Assembly: GCA_963576565.1 (NCBI GenBank)
Contig: OY755042.1
Coordinates: forward strand, 2,656,112 to 2,720,111
Origin: Aspidapion aeneum
Taxonomy: Eukaryota > Arthropoda > Insecta > Coleoptera > Brentidae
Direction of reading: 5' to 3'
DNA length: 64,000 nucleotides
Position numbers and translations under genes: made by a program. Each line of letters begins with the position of its first letter. Position 1 is the first letter of the stretch. The notes under the pieces are model-generated. The model was not told the origin of the DNA, did not search any database, and saw only the letters and a list, made by a program, of their open reading frames with translations. Positions 10,061-22,732 of the stretch are shown one piece after another.

Positions 10061-11639
10061 TCAACTTTTTTTGTTTTTTGTGAAACTGCACCCCTCTCTG
10101 GTTATTGGACCTCCGCTATGGACTCATGAGATATCTGAATATCAACAATTTTATGTTTTGGTGGAGGTTCTGGTTCACCCATTTCTATCTGATCAACAAG
10201 GATTTCATGTTTTAGTAGACATTCTGGTTTATCCATTTCTGACTCTTTTGTTCAAATAAAATTTCAGCATTTGTTGAGTAGTTCTTAGTGGTTCTGGTAC
10301 TAATAGATTTTGATTATTAATAATTGGAAGTAAATTTTCTGTATTAATATTTGTGCCTGTTAATGTTTTGGGAATTACATCTCGAACATCATTAGAAAAT
10401 GTTACTCTTCTCTTTGGAACTTGTGAAGTATGAATTTGATTGATATGTGAATACTTCAAATATATCTATATATTATGATAAACAACAATATGGTTTGAAA
10501 AGCACTACCAGCCAAAGCTGAAATAGAAAAGAAAGAGAAATCGAAAGCGTTTGTAACAATATCAATAATGTAAGCGTTTGTAACAATATGAAATAATTTT
10601 TCTCTAATATTATTTTCATTAGTTTTGTTTGAAATATTTGCAATCGCAAGATGATATAAATTTACATTTGTGAATTTCTTTACGTAATATATTGATTTTC
10701 TGTTGTGGAAAAAATCTATGTTGGGAAACAAGAACGTTCTTTTTTGGACACAAATATTTTTCTATAGTTGTCAGTGGTCAAACGCTCTCTGTTAGATTCT
10801 CGTCTTTAAATGATGAGAAGGAAAAATGGTACATGGCTGAAAATTCCCTGAAACCCTGAAATATTTGTTTAACTAATTTAGTAATTTTACAAATTTCAAA
10901 ATGAAATATCTAACCACCTGACAGATTTTGCATACGATAAATTGGCTCCAATGTTTTTCTAATAAATTTAAATGTAAATATTGAAAAGACGGTAATAACA
11001 ACATTAATGTATTTCGATCTTTTTTTTTTTTGGAACAAAAACACCTCACATAAGTTTATTATATCGTCCGCCAAAATTTTCGCATGGTTATGTAGAGACG
11101 TGTGCAACTTTCCCACTTTAAAAGTAATTCCTGTCTTTCTCGCACTAATATTTATATCGATTTTTTGGATCGGGTCCTTGCAAAAAAAATTAAAAAGGTG
11201 TTTTGAACTGTTTGACAGTCTTAACACCCTATTTTTTCCGAAACCTCAGAGAGTTTTTACCCCAATTTTGCTTTTTGTTCACGCGAGTCCAGTAGATTAA
11301 TGATTTATATAGGAAAAATTTAACATTTTCTTTATATCGATCTGTAATTTGATCATCAGGTGATCATCAGCTTATTATTTTATCATATGTGCTTGGTTTG
11401 GTTTATCACAGATTGGCGCCTTTAAATGAAACGCTGCCTCTAACGGGTTAATAAATGGTTCGGTTCAACAACACTTCAGCTAAGTTTTATTACATGCTCT
11501 CTTCGTGGCGCAAAACATTTTTGGCCGAACCCGCAGAAAGGGGTCTACTCACATAAAAGTTCTATTTTTTAGAAGGAATGACTCTTGTGGTGCAACGGTT
11601 TTTTTTCATAAACGTCAGTCTTTTCAAGTGTGTTATTTA
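10061..11639. other. Intron sequence; possible decayed retroelement ORF
   Basis: Nothing is certain here. The minus strand at 10229-10459 is open for 76 codons (includes SQVPKRRVTFSNDVRDVIPK) and has a coding look. It could be the tail of a retroelement polyprotein, but I cannot place it. The minus frame at 10910-11227 is open, with no recognisable motif. Confidence 0.3.
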
Positions 11640-12400
11640 CAAGCGCTTGTTCAGAAATGCCCCGAAGCACTCCAAGGGCTGGCGGAGACCAAGGACGTTA
11701 AGCTCCTATGAGTTCCAGGCCATATGGGGATTCCTGGCAACGACAAGGCTGATAAACTTGCTAAAAGGGAAACAGGACAAAGTTTTGTTGGCACTGAACC
11801 TTGTCTAGGACTGACAAGAGGGCAAATAAGATCTAATCTTAAAGAATGGACACTCAAGGAGCTGCATAAAGACCCAATTCGAACGGCTGTAGATAGGCAA
11901 AGGAGATTCTCAGCAACTTTAGCTTTAGCAAAAAGAATTAGCGGCTGGACAGGAAAACAAGAGAAGTTAACCTTCTGCTTGTAGTCATAACAGGACACTG
12001 GGCACTTGACAGGCACTTAAACCACTTACGATAGGACATGCACCAAGTGCGGAGATGAAAAGGATACAGCGTTTCACTTCTTAGCACAATGTGAAGCATA
12101 TAAAGGAGTAAGAAGACGATTATAAGAAGTAGTGGAGTTGGAATCGAAAGACCTAAGGTCCCTGAAGTGGTCGGATCTCCTCACCTTTATCAAAACGACG
12201 GAAAGATTCGACGACGGAGTGGACCAAAGTCAAGAGTCATAGAGGAATGCTCTGGGGGTAGGCAAAAGGAGCTCGCATTGAGGCCTACTTGGCAGGTATC
12301 CCCCTTCGTACTACTGCTACTAACAACTGTGTACACGGCATCAACTGTGTTTGTACGTCCATGGCAGACATAATATTTTTGTCGTCCTTGGATTTGCTCG
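11640..12400 (+). pseudogene. LINE RNase H plus CCHC remnant
   Basis: The + strand reads, through several stops and frameshifts, VPG-HMGIPGNDKADKLAKRETGQ at about 11719-11780. This matches the C-terminal RNase H signature GHxGIxGNxxADxLA, whose Asp is catalytic. An intact knuckle follows at about 12039-12095: CTKCGDEKDTAFHFLAQCEAY, that is C-x2-C-x8-H-x4-C. Then comes LKWSDLLTFIKTTERF. The order matches 9638-10060, but the sequences are diverged, so this is a different copy or family. It ends in an AATAAT-rich segment and a CA dinucleotide run at 12423-12442. The reverse transcriptase part is missing. Confidence 0.72.
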
Positions 12401-12422
12401 ATAAATAATAAAATTAAATAAA

Positions 12423-12442
12423 TACACACACACACACACACA
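12423..12442. repeat. CA microsatellite
   Basis: A run of about nine CA units follows AATAAATA, probably grown from the 3' tail of the LINE fragment at 11640-12400. Confidence 0.85.
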
Positions 12443-15400
12443 GACAGACATCATGACGATATTGCTAGGATAGGTCAAAATGCACCAATTTTCAGCGTTA
12501 TCTCAAAAAAATTATTTTCGTCGAAAACAACACCTTCTCTAGCCCTTGCTGCGCTAGGAAGGTAAAAAAGGAGACTGTAACAAAATAATACCAACATTGG
12601 TTGAAAACACAAAAAAAATTGGAGACAGTGTTGAGGGTTTGGTGAAGGCACTTTAAGAGGATCTTGGTATAAGTTCTGCCAATCGAGATGATCAGTTCTT
12701 TGAATTGGGTGTTGCTGCCTCATTAACCAAAATCAGGGATGAAAAACAAAAGGTTCAAATAAAAGCGAAAATTTATTAGACAATTCAGTGTAAGTATATA
12801 ATTATGTATATTTTTAAGTTTTTATTTAATAAAATGTGAACTACTTAAATATTTATTAGTTATTATAAGTCTTTACTAAATACCAGCCACCTCTTAGCAC
12901 ATAATTTTCCTGCCAACCAAGCTTGCCTTGTCTTGCCATCAATTTGTTGCTTCACAGATCTGGAGGAAATTATTGATACCAATTTTGATAACAGGTCTTC
13001 CATCTTTCTTTCACAATCCATCACAGATCTGTTCATCCTGACCAACATAATCTCTAAAGCCTGTGGAATTAATTCCACAACTTCGATATTGGCTTCAATG
13101 GTGGAAGCGATATTTTCCACCTCAGCGCTAGGATATCAAAGGTGTTGTTCGTCTTCGCCTTTAAAGACGATAGTTGTAGATGTTTCTTATCTCCCCTAGA
13201 TTTTTCCAGGATATGGATGCTTTGACATATCGCGTCCTGCGACTTTATTCTCAATTTCATTTTAAGAGTCGTCAGTACCAACTTGTTGATCACGGTCACT
13301 TATTTTTTGAATATTTATTATGTCTTGGCCATTGCTATGTTCAAAATGTCCAAGATGTTGAACTTTTTCTTTATTATCGTTGATCATTTCTTGTCAAATT
13401 TTGTCGTTAACCGGATTCTTCGGACCTTCTTTGCCGTACGGTTAAATCGAGAAAGCATAATAGGGCCACTTTACGAGATATGGTTGAAAGAACCCTGATG
13501 GCGTTTTATATCAAGCCTTTTTTCCTTTACGTAACGTTCTGTTATATATTTCCAGGCAATCTTTAAATCCTCATTTATGAAACAATATTTTGTTTTATAC
13601 AGCATGTATAATTCTTAAGCAATTGTCATGGTTCAAAAACAAATAAACAAAAAATACAGATTTTAAAACACCAAAATAAACGCCACCTCAAACATTTCAG
13701 TAATGCTTTGTAAATAGTTTCTTACTGCCAACTTGTCTAAGTACCTGGCGTCTTTTTTGTTCCACAAATGTGTTAAACCTTTCACCAATTCAATTAAATT
13801 TTCAATATTCCTTTTCTGTAAAATGTCAATGTTGTTTCTTTCAAAGTCATTCTTTAAAGCTTTAGGAAAAAGATAAGGAAAAAATCAAGCATAAACACAA
13901 TACATAAATTTTAATAGAAGTGTAACAGGGGCCTGTGTGTGACAGTGGTACTGTCACCTCAAGTGGCGAAGGCTTAAATGTTGTAAGCTACCAACTTAGG
14001 ATACAACTTATATAAATTATAAAAAGATTAAATGTTACTATATGTTATTAAATTTACACGATCTCGAAAGGGAATTTGGCGGTTCTTGGAGGAAAAGTAT
14101 GCTATAACCGTTTTTCTCAAATGTATAACTAATGTAGGATAATCATACATACCTTTTCAATTTTCCTCTTGTAGCTTCACACTTTCACTTCTTATATTTA
14201 TTAGTTGAATATCGACTTTTTACTACTATTAAACTTTTGTATTCAAATAGTTACACTTCTTAAACTTTTAGGTTTTATAAACCTTTTGTATGTTTGTTGT
14301 AAATATATTTATTTCAACATCTTAAACGTTGATTAAATGAGTGAAACTATTCAATCAACTGTTTAATTTACTTAATATTACTGTTTAGATTTGGGATATA
14401 TTGTTGAAGAAAATGCCGATTTTAGGGCAACTAATGGTTTGTATTTTGATGTTAAAAAAAAACCATAAAACAGATAAAAACATTATTTCAAAACACTGGA
14501 AACAGTAATAATTAAAAGTTTTAAAATTAATAAACTCCAAAAGAAAAGACTAAAATAATTATGAATAATAAAGATAATAGCTTATACAATGTTAAAAGGA
14601 TTGACAAATTTCCCCAGTTGAAATAAAACCCCCCTTAAGAAGTGTGAACGGAAGCGTAACCATACAAGCAAAGGCGAACTAAAGAGTAAAGTAAAATCCG
14701 ACTTTCGAAAGTTTCAGTACCCCGCTCTCTAGACATTCTCAGTTTGCCGCTAGCTGATTGGTCTAAATCTAAGCTTTATTTAACGGTTTACCCCCACAGA
14801 CATTCTTGGTTGCCGTGGTCTGAAACTTAAGCTCTCTCGCATTGGCGAGAAAGACAAAGAGACAAAATACCACCGCAATTCAAAGATGTGTGGACTGAGA
14901 AAATCGATAAAGTTAGAATCATACAGTGTGTTTCTTAAAAGTCGAAAATAGTTTAGCTAATTTATTTCCAGTTACAAAATATGAATTATTTTGATGTTAG
15001 TGGCTCAAAGGACATATTAGCCGAATACAACTTTTATTAAAATACAGCGAACCTGAAAATATGCCCAAAAACAAGTCGCCGAGTTGCCATAAATTTTACT
15101 TAATCTTAACCTAGTCTTGCATATAATTAATGCTTGTTGATGTCAAACAATATTTAATTAAAAATCTTTAAAAACTTATAAATGGCAAAAATACCATTTA
15201 TGCTCAAATCCCGTTTTGTTACAGAAGATACGGAAAAGGAAATATTAAATATTCTTGTTTCCATGAAATGATTTGATGTAACAGAAAATGTGTCTAATTC
15301 GTAAAGATTATTGTATATAAAATCGGCGTATGGTTTTTATGTGTCTTAAAGTGTACAACTATCAGTCCCTTTATAGGGTAATTGAGTCCGATATACTTCT

Positions 15401-15900
15401 GTCTTTATTTTCAAACGAGACGAGATACCAATATATTTTCGGGTTGTTAAAACTCAACCTTCAGCACCTTTTAACTAATTTGCATTCGAGAATTAAATTT
15501 GCCAAGTTAGTAGATTTAATAATTACATCGAGATAAACTCTCAGTGTTAATGTAGTATTTTTCAAAAATTTGTCAAGACCCAATTTTATTTTAACAAATT
15601 TTGCGGTTCTAAATAAGGCGAGTGTTCCCACTACAATTAGGTATTTACCGATTAAGTCATTTCTTTATTTAGTTTAACCGTTGATTGAATTGTAATTCAA
15701 TCAACGGTTAAACTGATTTTGTAGATTATATCAATTTTGACTTCCTCGGGAAATATGTATACAGAAAATATGATCTCAATACCTAAATAAGAATCCTATA
15801 TTAAATCATTTCATCAAATTAATCAACTTATGGCTAACAAATAAACAAATTGCATAAAAATAAATTATTTCCACATTATAAATCAAATTTTTCGTTTACA
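12443..15900. other. Intron sequence with only weak coding traces
   Basis: A short + frame at about 12600-12760 (DLGISSANRDDQFFELGVAA) and a minus frame at 12863-13120 (IPQALEIMLVRMNRSVMDCE) look like decayed coding matter, perhaps from an accessory protein of a DNA transposon. I cannot identify either. From 13500 to 15650 I see no gene, RNA or element boundary. Confidence 0.35.
15676..15719. repeat. Near-perfect 21-bp-arm hairpin
   Basis: AGTTTAACCGTTGATTGAAT and its complement lie back to back with a 2-base spacer, giving a stem of about 21 base pairs. A weaker relative of the arm occurs near 14320-14370. It may be the relic of a small fold-back element. Confidence 0.8.
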
Positions 15901-15919
15901 ACGTAAAATTTTCTTAAAA

Positions 15920-16290
15920 TTTTTCGCGGCACAGAACTGCTATAAATACTGCTGCTTATTTTCACCTGCTCTTGTTCTAGTTTCTCTCGTATCTCGGTAG
16001 ATGGCGCTTCTTGCGAGAGTTTTCTCACTGTTTACATAGGATTAGATACAAAACCGTCTAATTAACTTCTCAAGGGTGTCACATTGACCAAGCAGTGTTC
16101 TGAGGAGTCCCATAAGGACGAAACAATTAACTGTCCACACTTATTAGGTTTCCATTAAATCTTGGACCTTGAGGTTGAGCTTTCAAGCTACCCACGGAAA
16201 ATATGAGAGAAACAAAAACTCGTTTTTACCCGATTAGCCACGAAACTTGATTTGATTTTTAAATTCACGGGTACTACATTTCAAAATCGT
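15920..16290 (-). repeat. Single diverged unit of the 515-bp repeat, minus orientation
   Basis: On the minus strand this stretch matches the units at 56065-57608. Shared landmarks include GTACCCGTGAATTTAAAAAT, GGCTAATCGGG, the GACTCCTCAGAACACTG block and GGCGCCATCTACCGAGATAC. It lies downstream of the LINE at 16600-18046 in LINE orientation, as the tandem array lies downstream of the LINE tail at 55667-55932. Confidence 0.75.
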
Positions 16291-16599
16291 TTATTTTTAT
16301 TTTGCGACGCGTATGAAAAGGACGGAAGGTGTCTCTCTCTAAACGAGGATAGAGTATAGAGAAACGATATTTCCCTTCTTTGATTTTGATTTAAACACAA
16401 CCTTGTCAGCCTATTTTGTGTTATTGTCAATTTAATCGAAATTTTAGATCTGTCAGTCCTCGGCAATGTTGCATTTCAAAGTAGGATCACGCTTGTTCTT
16501 GAGGTGGCTGTGATTTAAATAAATTTGACTTTGATAAGTTTGTCGCGTCTCTATTTCTTTAAAATATGTCATAAATACAGGGTCTCTAGTTAGCACGAG

Positions 16600-18046
16600 G
16601 CCCATGATGTTACTAATGGTCCAGCCTTTTCAATATTTTTTTTTACGGGTATGCGCACTCGCAAGGGGATCCCTATCACGCTCGAGAAGCGGCAAGTGCG
16701 CGGAAATGTTGGTGTGTGTTGGTTTTGAAACGGTTCAGGTTGTAACCTGCAGGGAAAAATGTCGCAGGGAGTTTATTCCACAGCGATTCTGTTCTTCAGA
16801 GATATGAATTCTGATATAATGAGGTTCTTGGTGCCTCTATTTTGACAATAAATTGATGGTTACCGTCTGTTTGACGTGTTCGCCTAGTAGGTGCTACTCC
16901 CGGGGGGATCATACGTGCCAACTCTTCAGAGCATTTTCCGTGATAATACCTGTAGAAGAGAGATAGATCGCCCACAGTTCTTCGATGTTCGAGACTATCC
17001 AAGCTACGGGTAAGTGCGGGGTCATTGATCAGCTTGATAGCTCGTTTTTGCACGGTGTTCAAAAGCATTAAGGTTTGTTTGGGTGCCGCACTCCATATAT
17101 GTGAGCAGTACTCCATAGTTGGTCGAATCTGGGCTTTGTAGAGTGTCAGCAGTTGGCTTGGTGTATACAGATGTCTTGTACGAAATAGCACCCCAAGCTT
17201 TTGGGACGCCCTTTTAGCTATATCTGCCACGTGACTGTGCCAAGACATGTTGGTCTCTGCAGTGACTCCTAAGATGTTCAACTGGCTCTGCAATGCGACA
17301 GCACTTCCAGATAGCATGATGTTTGGCTCACTGGTGCTGGTCTTTTTTGAAAACAGGGCTGCTTGGGTTTTCTGCGCGTTGAACTGTACAAGGTTTTTGT
17401 TGCCCCAGTCCTCTATTATCTCCAAGTCGTTATTTATTTGTGATATTTCAGTTAGTCTAAGGTAATGGAATTCACGTGCGGAGAGACATGTGGGTGGTAT
17501 GACTGACGAGACTACATTGCCATCATCTGCAAAGCAATAAAGTGGATTTACTGTTTTATCTATGAGGTCAATTATGTAAATCAGAAAAAGTGTTGGCGAA
17601 AGGATTGCTCCCTGTGGCACTCCAGCATTTATTTGGTAAGAGTTGGAGTTCCGGCCATCCAGTGCAACATAAATGGATCTATTCTTAAGGTAACTTTCAA
17701 ACCAAGTGCAAAGTCTCGGCGACAATCCCGTTGCTTTGAGCTTGTTGAGCAGATTTTCATGCCAGACTTTATCGAATGCTTTAGATATATCTAAGGCAAT
17801 TGTTCTTGTTTCACCTCGCAACTCAATCGCTTTTTGCCATAAGTGAGTGACGTATGTAAGTAAATCGCCAGTTGACCTATATTTTCGAAGTCCGTATTGC
17901 CTGTCGTTGATAATTTTGTACTTTTCCAAGTACTTGGTTAGGTGATTGTTCACAACTCTTTCCATTACTTTTGATATCACCGGAAGTAGAGCAATTGGTC
18001 TATAGTTTAACGGATCTGTCTTTTTTCCTTTCTTTGGAATGGGTAC
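16600..18046 (-). pseudogene. 5'-truncated non-LTR retrotransposon with reverse transcriptase
   Basis: The minus-strand frame is open from VPIPKKGKKTDPLNYRPIAL (near 18046-17987) through 394 further codons. Reverse transcriptase motifs appear in order: NYRPIALLPVISKVMER, GLRKYRSTGDLLTYV (F to L in the usual GFRxxRST), ALDISKAFDKVWH, GVPQGAILSPTLFLIYIIDL and CFADD (the catalytic aspartates). C-terminal lines follow (YKAQIRPTMEYCSHIW, LNTVQKRAIKLIN). The family resembles the CR1/Jockey-type LINEs of arthropods. Endonuclease and ORF1 are lost by 5' truncation near 18046. The frame stops at TGA (codon after NSYL), but homology continues about 60 codons (TESLWNKLPATFFPAGYNLN) to a CGTAAAAAAAA end near 16640. 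A second copy of this tail lies at 55667-55932. Confidence 0.88.
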
Positions 18047-18530
18047 TTAAACACAATTGTGCCTCATCTAACAGGCTGAAAATGCGTCTGAGGTGCGTGA
18101 TATATTGTCACCTATCGTTAGACGCAAATTGTACGTCAGTATAAAACTTCTCATGTTTTGTAAATCCATAATGTTTTATTAATAACAGGATTTTAATATC
18201 GAGTGCAAAATTTTTAAAACCCATCAACGCAAAACCTATTTTTAACCACAAAGTAATTTGATCCAAATAATAGCTAAAAATAAACTTGGTTTTTTAATTC
18301 AAAAAATAATGCTCAAAGTATAAAAAAAACGGCGCGAAATTATTCTCTTAATTTTTAAAGATTTCAATAAAAATGTAAGCAAGCACTTTGAACAACCTGT
18401 TGATTAGATCCAACAGGTTGCAGAATTTCCTTTAAATAAGTTTAATGTTATGCATGCCAAGTTTTATTTAACAAAAAAAATCTTAAAATAATCTATGTAG
18501 GCGCGATACTATGACCGTTTGGGTATAATT

Positions 18531-19075
18531 GAGTGAGTTATAGTAAATAAATTTAGAAAAAAAACTTTTTGAAAACAAGCTTTTATAAAATGGACTAAAA
18601 AGCAAAAAACAATTTTTTGAGTGTTCTGATATCATAATAACAAAAGCGATGGGCGTATTAAAGGAAATTTACCCGTTTTTCTTTTAGCCTTGTTAACTCG
18701 AAGTTTAGTGAACATCCAAATTCATTATATTATAGCAGAGAAATATAAGGGTAGATAATTTAACCCAACCCAACCCTACTCAAACTACCCTAACATTTTT
18801 CTGATATGGATGGACATTATTACGCCTGCTTCATATTAGGCAAATCATCCGCGACCGGCAGTGTGTCGATTTATTTTGTCACATTGAAAAAGAAGAGTCG
18901 GCCCATCATCGGTTGTGGACGATCCACCAAATGCGCATGGATAGGCATTTACCTAATATTAAATACGCCCATCGCTTTTATTATTATGATATCAGAACAC
19001 TCAAAAAATTATTTTATGCTTTTTAGTCCATTTTATAAAAGCTTGTTTTCAAAAAGTTTTTTTTTCTAAATTTAT
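18531..19075. mobile_element. Fold-back MITE with ~125-bp arms
   Basis: The left arm (about 18545-18665) and right arm (about 18960-19075) are inverted copies. Both contain AAAACAAGCTTTTATAAAAT and the segment around GTGTTCTGATATCATAATAA, reading towards GCGATGGGCGTATT. The centre has no usable ORF. Exact ends are blurred by flanking A/T runs. Confidence 0.75.
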
Positions 19076-20702
19076 TTTTTAATTTTTAGATTTGTCTTAG
19101 TCTGTGCATTTCAGCTAGCGCATCGATATTGCAGGGAGTCTTTCCTGTCAATTTTGAAATATCTAAGTCTTCGATGAGAAGGCCGTCCAACGATTTGATA
19201 CTAAACAAAATACAAACTAAAATTTTACCCCCTTAGGGGGGAGTTTAGGCAGTCACTGATACCACATTATTGGATTGTCATCGGAACTATAACGTTATGC
19301 GAAATTGAAAGTAAAAGTAATCAGAAAAACTTGACATTAAATCGTCCATTTTGAATCCGCCATATTGAATTTTTGTAATTTGATCAAAAATTCGTAATTC
19401 TCATCCTCAAAAACCCCCAAATACCAATTTTGGTGGAAATCGCACAAACTAAAGTTTTACCCCCTCTCCAAGCCCCACGTTAGGGGGGAGGTAGGTACCC
19501 GATGAAACCATATTATTGTATTGTCATCGGAACTAAGAAGCTATGCGAAACTTGAAGTCAATCGGATGTCTGGAAGTTCTTCAAAAATGAGTTGCAAGAT
19601 TTGATTACATACATACATACATACAGGTGAAGTTAAATAAAAGCTTGTAAAAATCATGTTTTGTGGGATAGTTGTGGAAGATTTTTTAAAATTACCCAAG
19701 ATCGATTGGTATATTAAGTGACGTCATAAACCGAAGATGGCGGCTTTTCTCATGTTTTCACAAACTTTGGCTTATAACGTTCTCAAAATTAGTTTTACAG
19801 AAAAACTGTGTTTCGACAATGGTTTTTGTCTTCAGTCTGAAGGTCTGATGAAGACAAAAACCATTGTCGAAACGTTACCGATGGATTAAAACGTATATTT
19901 ACCAGAACAACAGTGTCCTTATTCCCACTAAATTTACCTATAAAGAAAATAATTTTCAACAAAGAGAGAAATTATCACCTGACCGAAATTTTCCCAAACA
20001 AGGAGTTTCTTTTTTGAAGGTTTTGGCTAAAGAGCCCAAAAATATCAAAACAAAATTTAATTTTGATTCAGTATACTCCATTTGGTAAGAAAGCAAATTG
20101 TCTTCATATAAGTAATATTTTGCTTCCAGAGAAAACGGTGCCTTAGATTAATTCAGTTCCAATTTATAAAAAAACAATTTCTGTTTCACATTAAAATAAA
20201 AGGCAAGACATTTTTTGTGCTATATCAAGAAAATATTCTCTTGGTGAATAGGAAAGCACACATTATTTTATTATTTTAAAGCAATTTGCTTTGATCTAAA
20301 ACATTTTTTTTTACCGTGTATGTTCTTACTTGTGTTGTCCTCTCACCGGATCCTAACATACGTAACTGATCCATCCTCGTACTATTTGATAACTATTAAT
20401 AGATTTTCTGGTTTACAATTTGTAAAATAATTTTTGCAATCTGACTAAAGATCAATTTGTCAAACTGAAGCCTAAAAATAAACACAGTTTTGTCTCCAAA
20501 CACATCTCGATGAATTGTTATCCTTGAAATTGTTGACAAAACTTATTAAACATACGTTAACATACATAAATCTTTTTAAATCAGGCTAAGGGTTTAGTAG
20601 TCAGTACACAACATAACATAACATAATATTTTAGGATTCAGTTTGACAACATAAAAATTAATGTTCGTTTAGTAGTTCACACGTATACTACAACATAGTA
20701 GT
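19076..20702. other. Intron sequence; scattered repeat pieces
   Basis: The stretch 19680-19800 (GACGTCATAAACCGAAGATG, then CAAACTTTGGCTTATAACGT) is a diverged relative of repeats at 46020-46150, 47450-47530 and 48230-48300 (inverted). A CATA microsatellite lies at 19605-19625. A hairpin around AAACCATTGTCGAAAC pairs 19818-19833 with 19855-19875. The + frame 19864-20088 is open, but I do not recognise it. Confidence 0.45.
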
Positions 20703-21118
20703 ATGTCTATGGAATAGAGACTTGTCAAACAGAAAAATACAAAGCAAAAATGAAAAGTGTAGAAATTAATGCAATAAGAAGATCAATAAGAATATCTAGA
20801 ACAGATCATATAAGAAATGAGATCATAAAAGAAAGAATGGGAATCGAGGGAAGCATAACGGATGACATCACTAAAAGACAACTGATATGGTACGACCATG
20901 TAGAACGGATGAACGACGAAAGATTACCAAAGCAGGTCCTAGAATGGCAACCAATAGGGCATAGCAAAAGGGGGCATCCTAAACTGGAATGGCAACAGTC
21001 AATCCAAAGATCAATGAGTCAAAAAAACCTGACGGAAGATGATTGTCAGGATCGAAGGAGGTGGAGAATAGGCGTCGAACAACGTAGAAAAACGTTCTAA
21101 ACCGACATAGTAGTAGTA
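20703..21118 (+). pseudogene. RTE-type LINE 3' fragment
   Basis: The + frame reads IRRSIRISRTDHIRNEIIKE, then TKRQLIWYDHVERMNDERLP, KQVLEWQPIGHSKRGHPKLE and RRRWRIGVEQRRKTF, ending in TAA at 21098-21100. This is the C-terminal end of the arthropod endonuclease/reverse-transcriptase LINEs of the RTE/CFDP2-like type. The usual text there is DRIRNE...QLxWYGHVxRM...LPKxVLxW...RRRWxxG. Everything upstream, including the polymerase core, is missing. The element ends in a TAG trinucleotide tail (21106-21128), typical of RTE elements, and the tail runs directly into the hairpin/CTGT element copy B. Confidence 0.82.
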
Positions 21119-21126
21119 GTAGTAGT

Positions 21127-21590
21127 AGTGTGAGCTATGGTGTCAAAAAGAAGAAAAAAAAAGCTCCGATTTCAAAAAAAGTTATATATCTTTGCGTTTC
21201 AGATGATTTTGAAACTTTTTTGTCGCTCTGCCTGTCTATATTTCTCTGTCTGTAATGACCAACGCGCATAATTTAAAAACTTTTGGTAAATTTGGTACCT
21301 AGATTGGGTTTTGGGTTTAGATGGTCCTATTTTAAAATGAATAAAATTCACTGGACATAAGCCGAAAAACGTGGTGGGGGTAGATTTTAAAAATTAGAGT
21401 TTTGGTAAAAATATTAATGGTGTGGTACTATATTAAAGGTATCTGAGCTTGACGATAATAAAATACATTATAGTTTGTTTGGTCCAGTTGTGCTACACCG
21501 GGTCATTTCTGCGGACCAACTTGGGAAATAATACATTATACATTAATCGTGTGAGCTTAGGTGCCCATAAATTGGCAGAGTATTTTTCAC
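21127..21590 (+). mobile_element. Hairpin/CTGT family element, copy B (5' truncated)
   Basis: It starts within the right half of the first hairpin (GTGTGAGCTATGGTG), joined directly to the TAG tail of the RTE fragment. It keeps a degenerate microsatellite (21220-21255), a shortened core, one copy of the 110-bp repeat, and the end GTGCCCATAAATTGGCAGAG. It is the most diverged of the six copies. Confidence 0.65.
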
Positions 21591-21754
21591 GACGATCACC
21601 ATTATTGTGAGAGGTGTAAAGCGTGGTTCCACTGTGTATACTTGCTGCTCAGTATAAAAATCCCTACTCTTGACAAAGAGGTGCCAAGGAAAATTAAATC
21701 CTCTAAGAGAAAGAAAACTTGCATTCTAAGGGACACGTGCATCATATTGATATA

Positions 21755-21939
21755 CAGTCGAACCTCTCTAACTCGAACCTCTATAACTCGAACCTCTCTA
21801 TAACTCGAACCTTTTAAGTGGTATCTCCTCTTTTTATATGTATTTTAACCAGTTTAATTCGAATTTCTATAACTCGAACTCTCCATAACTCGAACTGTTT
21901 TGGTTGTCCCTTTGAGTTCGAGTTATAGAGGTTCGACTG
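21755..21939. mobile_element. Pogo/Tigger-like MITE with TA duplication
   Basis: The ends CAGTCGAACCTC and GAGGTTCGACTG are inverted and flanked by TA (21753-21754, 21940-21941). Subterminal ATAACTCGAA motifs repeat many times in both orientations, as in pogo-type elements. Length is 185 bp with no ORF. Confidence 0.85.
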
Positions 21940-21954
21940 TAATAGTTTCGTTAC

Positions 21955-22200
21955 ATTATCGCGTGCTACAGTCATAAAATGGTACGAAAAATCCTTTTTG
22001 CGCTCCAAGTCGACGTTGTACTGTTATCGGACAGTCAGTTTTCAGTTCCATCAAGCCATTTAAACTGGTTTCGGACTCCTCTGAAATACAAGGATTGAAG
22101 ACTCTCTCTCTCTTTTCTTTATCTGTGTTTATCATATGTTGCACTGGAAAAATTGTATGTAAAACACACACATTTCTAGTCTGAGAAAATTCAAAAAACA
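21955..22200 (-). repeat. Interspersed repeat also at 31619-31800
   Basis: Read on the minus strand, this matches 31619-31800 on the + strand. Shared landmarks are TAGAAATGTGTGTTTTACAT, CAATCCTTGTATTTCAGA, GAGTCCGAAACCAGTTTA and TTTTTCGTACC. The + strand copy is the target site of the 31798-33184 element. The family is unidentified. Confidence 0.65.
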
Positions 22201-22732
22201 GTGAATAACCCATTATCTGTTGATTTTTTTGCAAGGGCCTCTTAATTTTTATTACTCCGGGATTGCGGATCGTGTAGGTATACCACAAGGAAAAAATCTT
22301 TACTGACCATAGGGTAGCCTGCTTAGAAAAAGAAAAACTAGTTTAGCAGGTGATTGGGTAGGAATAGAAACATAAGGGTTTATCCTGATCGCAGCAAATC
22401 TCGGTGACCTATGAACTAAAAGTTAAAAGAAGAGAGATAACACTGGATGTGAAATTTTACACCAGATTTGGCGGAAGAACAAGCGACTTCGCTTTAAGGC
22501 ATCGACATTAAGGTCATTAACTATATATACATACCAAAGTACAAGCTACAAAATATGATTTTCCTAACTTCTTAGAAGTGTCACGATCTCTATTTCCTAA
22601 AAATGAATAAAATCACAAAAACCTTGTGAATATTAAGGCTTTCTATATTATGTAGGTAATTTCACAAATATTTTGTAAAAATCGAATTACAAAATACAAA
22701 TAAATAAATATATAAATTTCGCCCAAAAATAT

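Noticed and set aside
10910..11227. 105-codon minus-strand ORF
   Set aside because: Low-complexity AT-rich frame with an overlapping open frame on the other strand; no motif or neighbouring element supports coding.
21720..21960. Repeated ATAACTCGAA words as transcription-factor sites
   Set aside because: They lie wholly inside a TA-flanked pogo-like MITE and are explained as its subterminal repeats.
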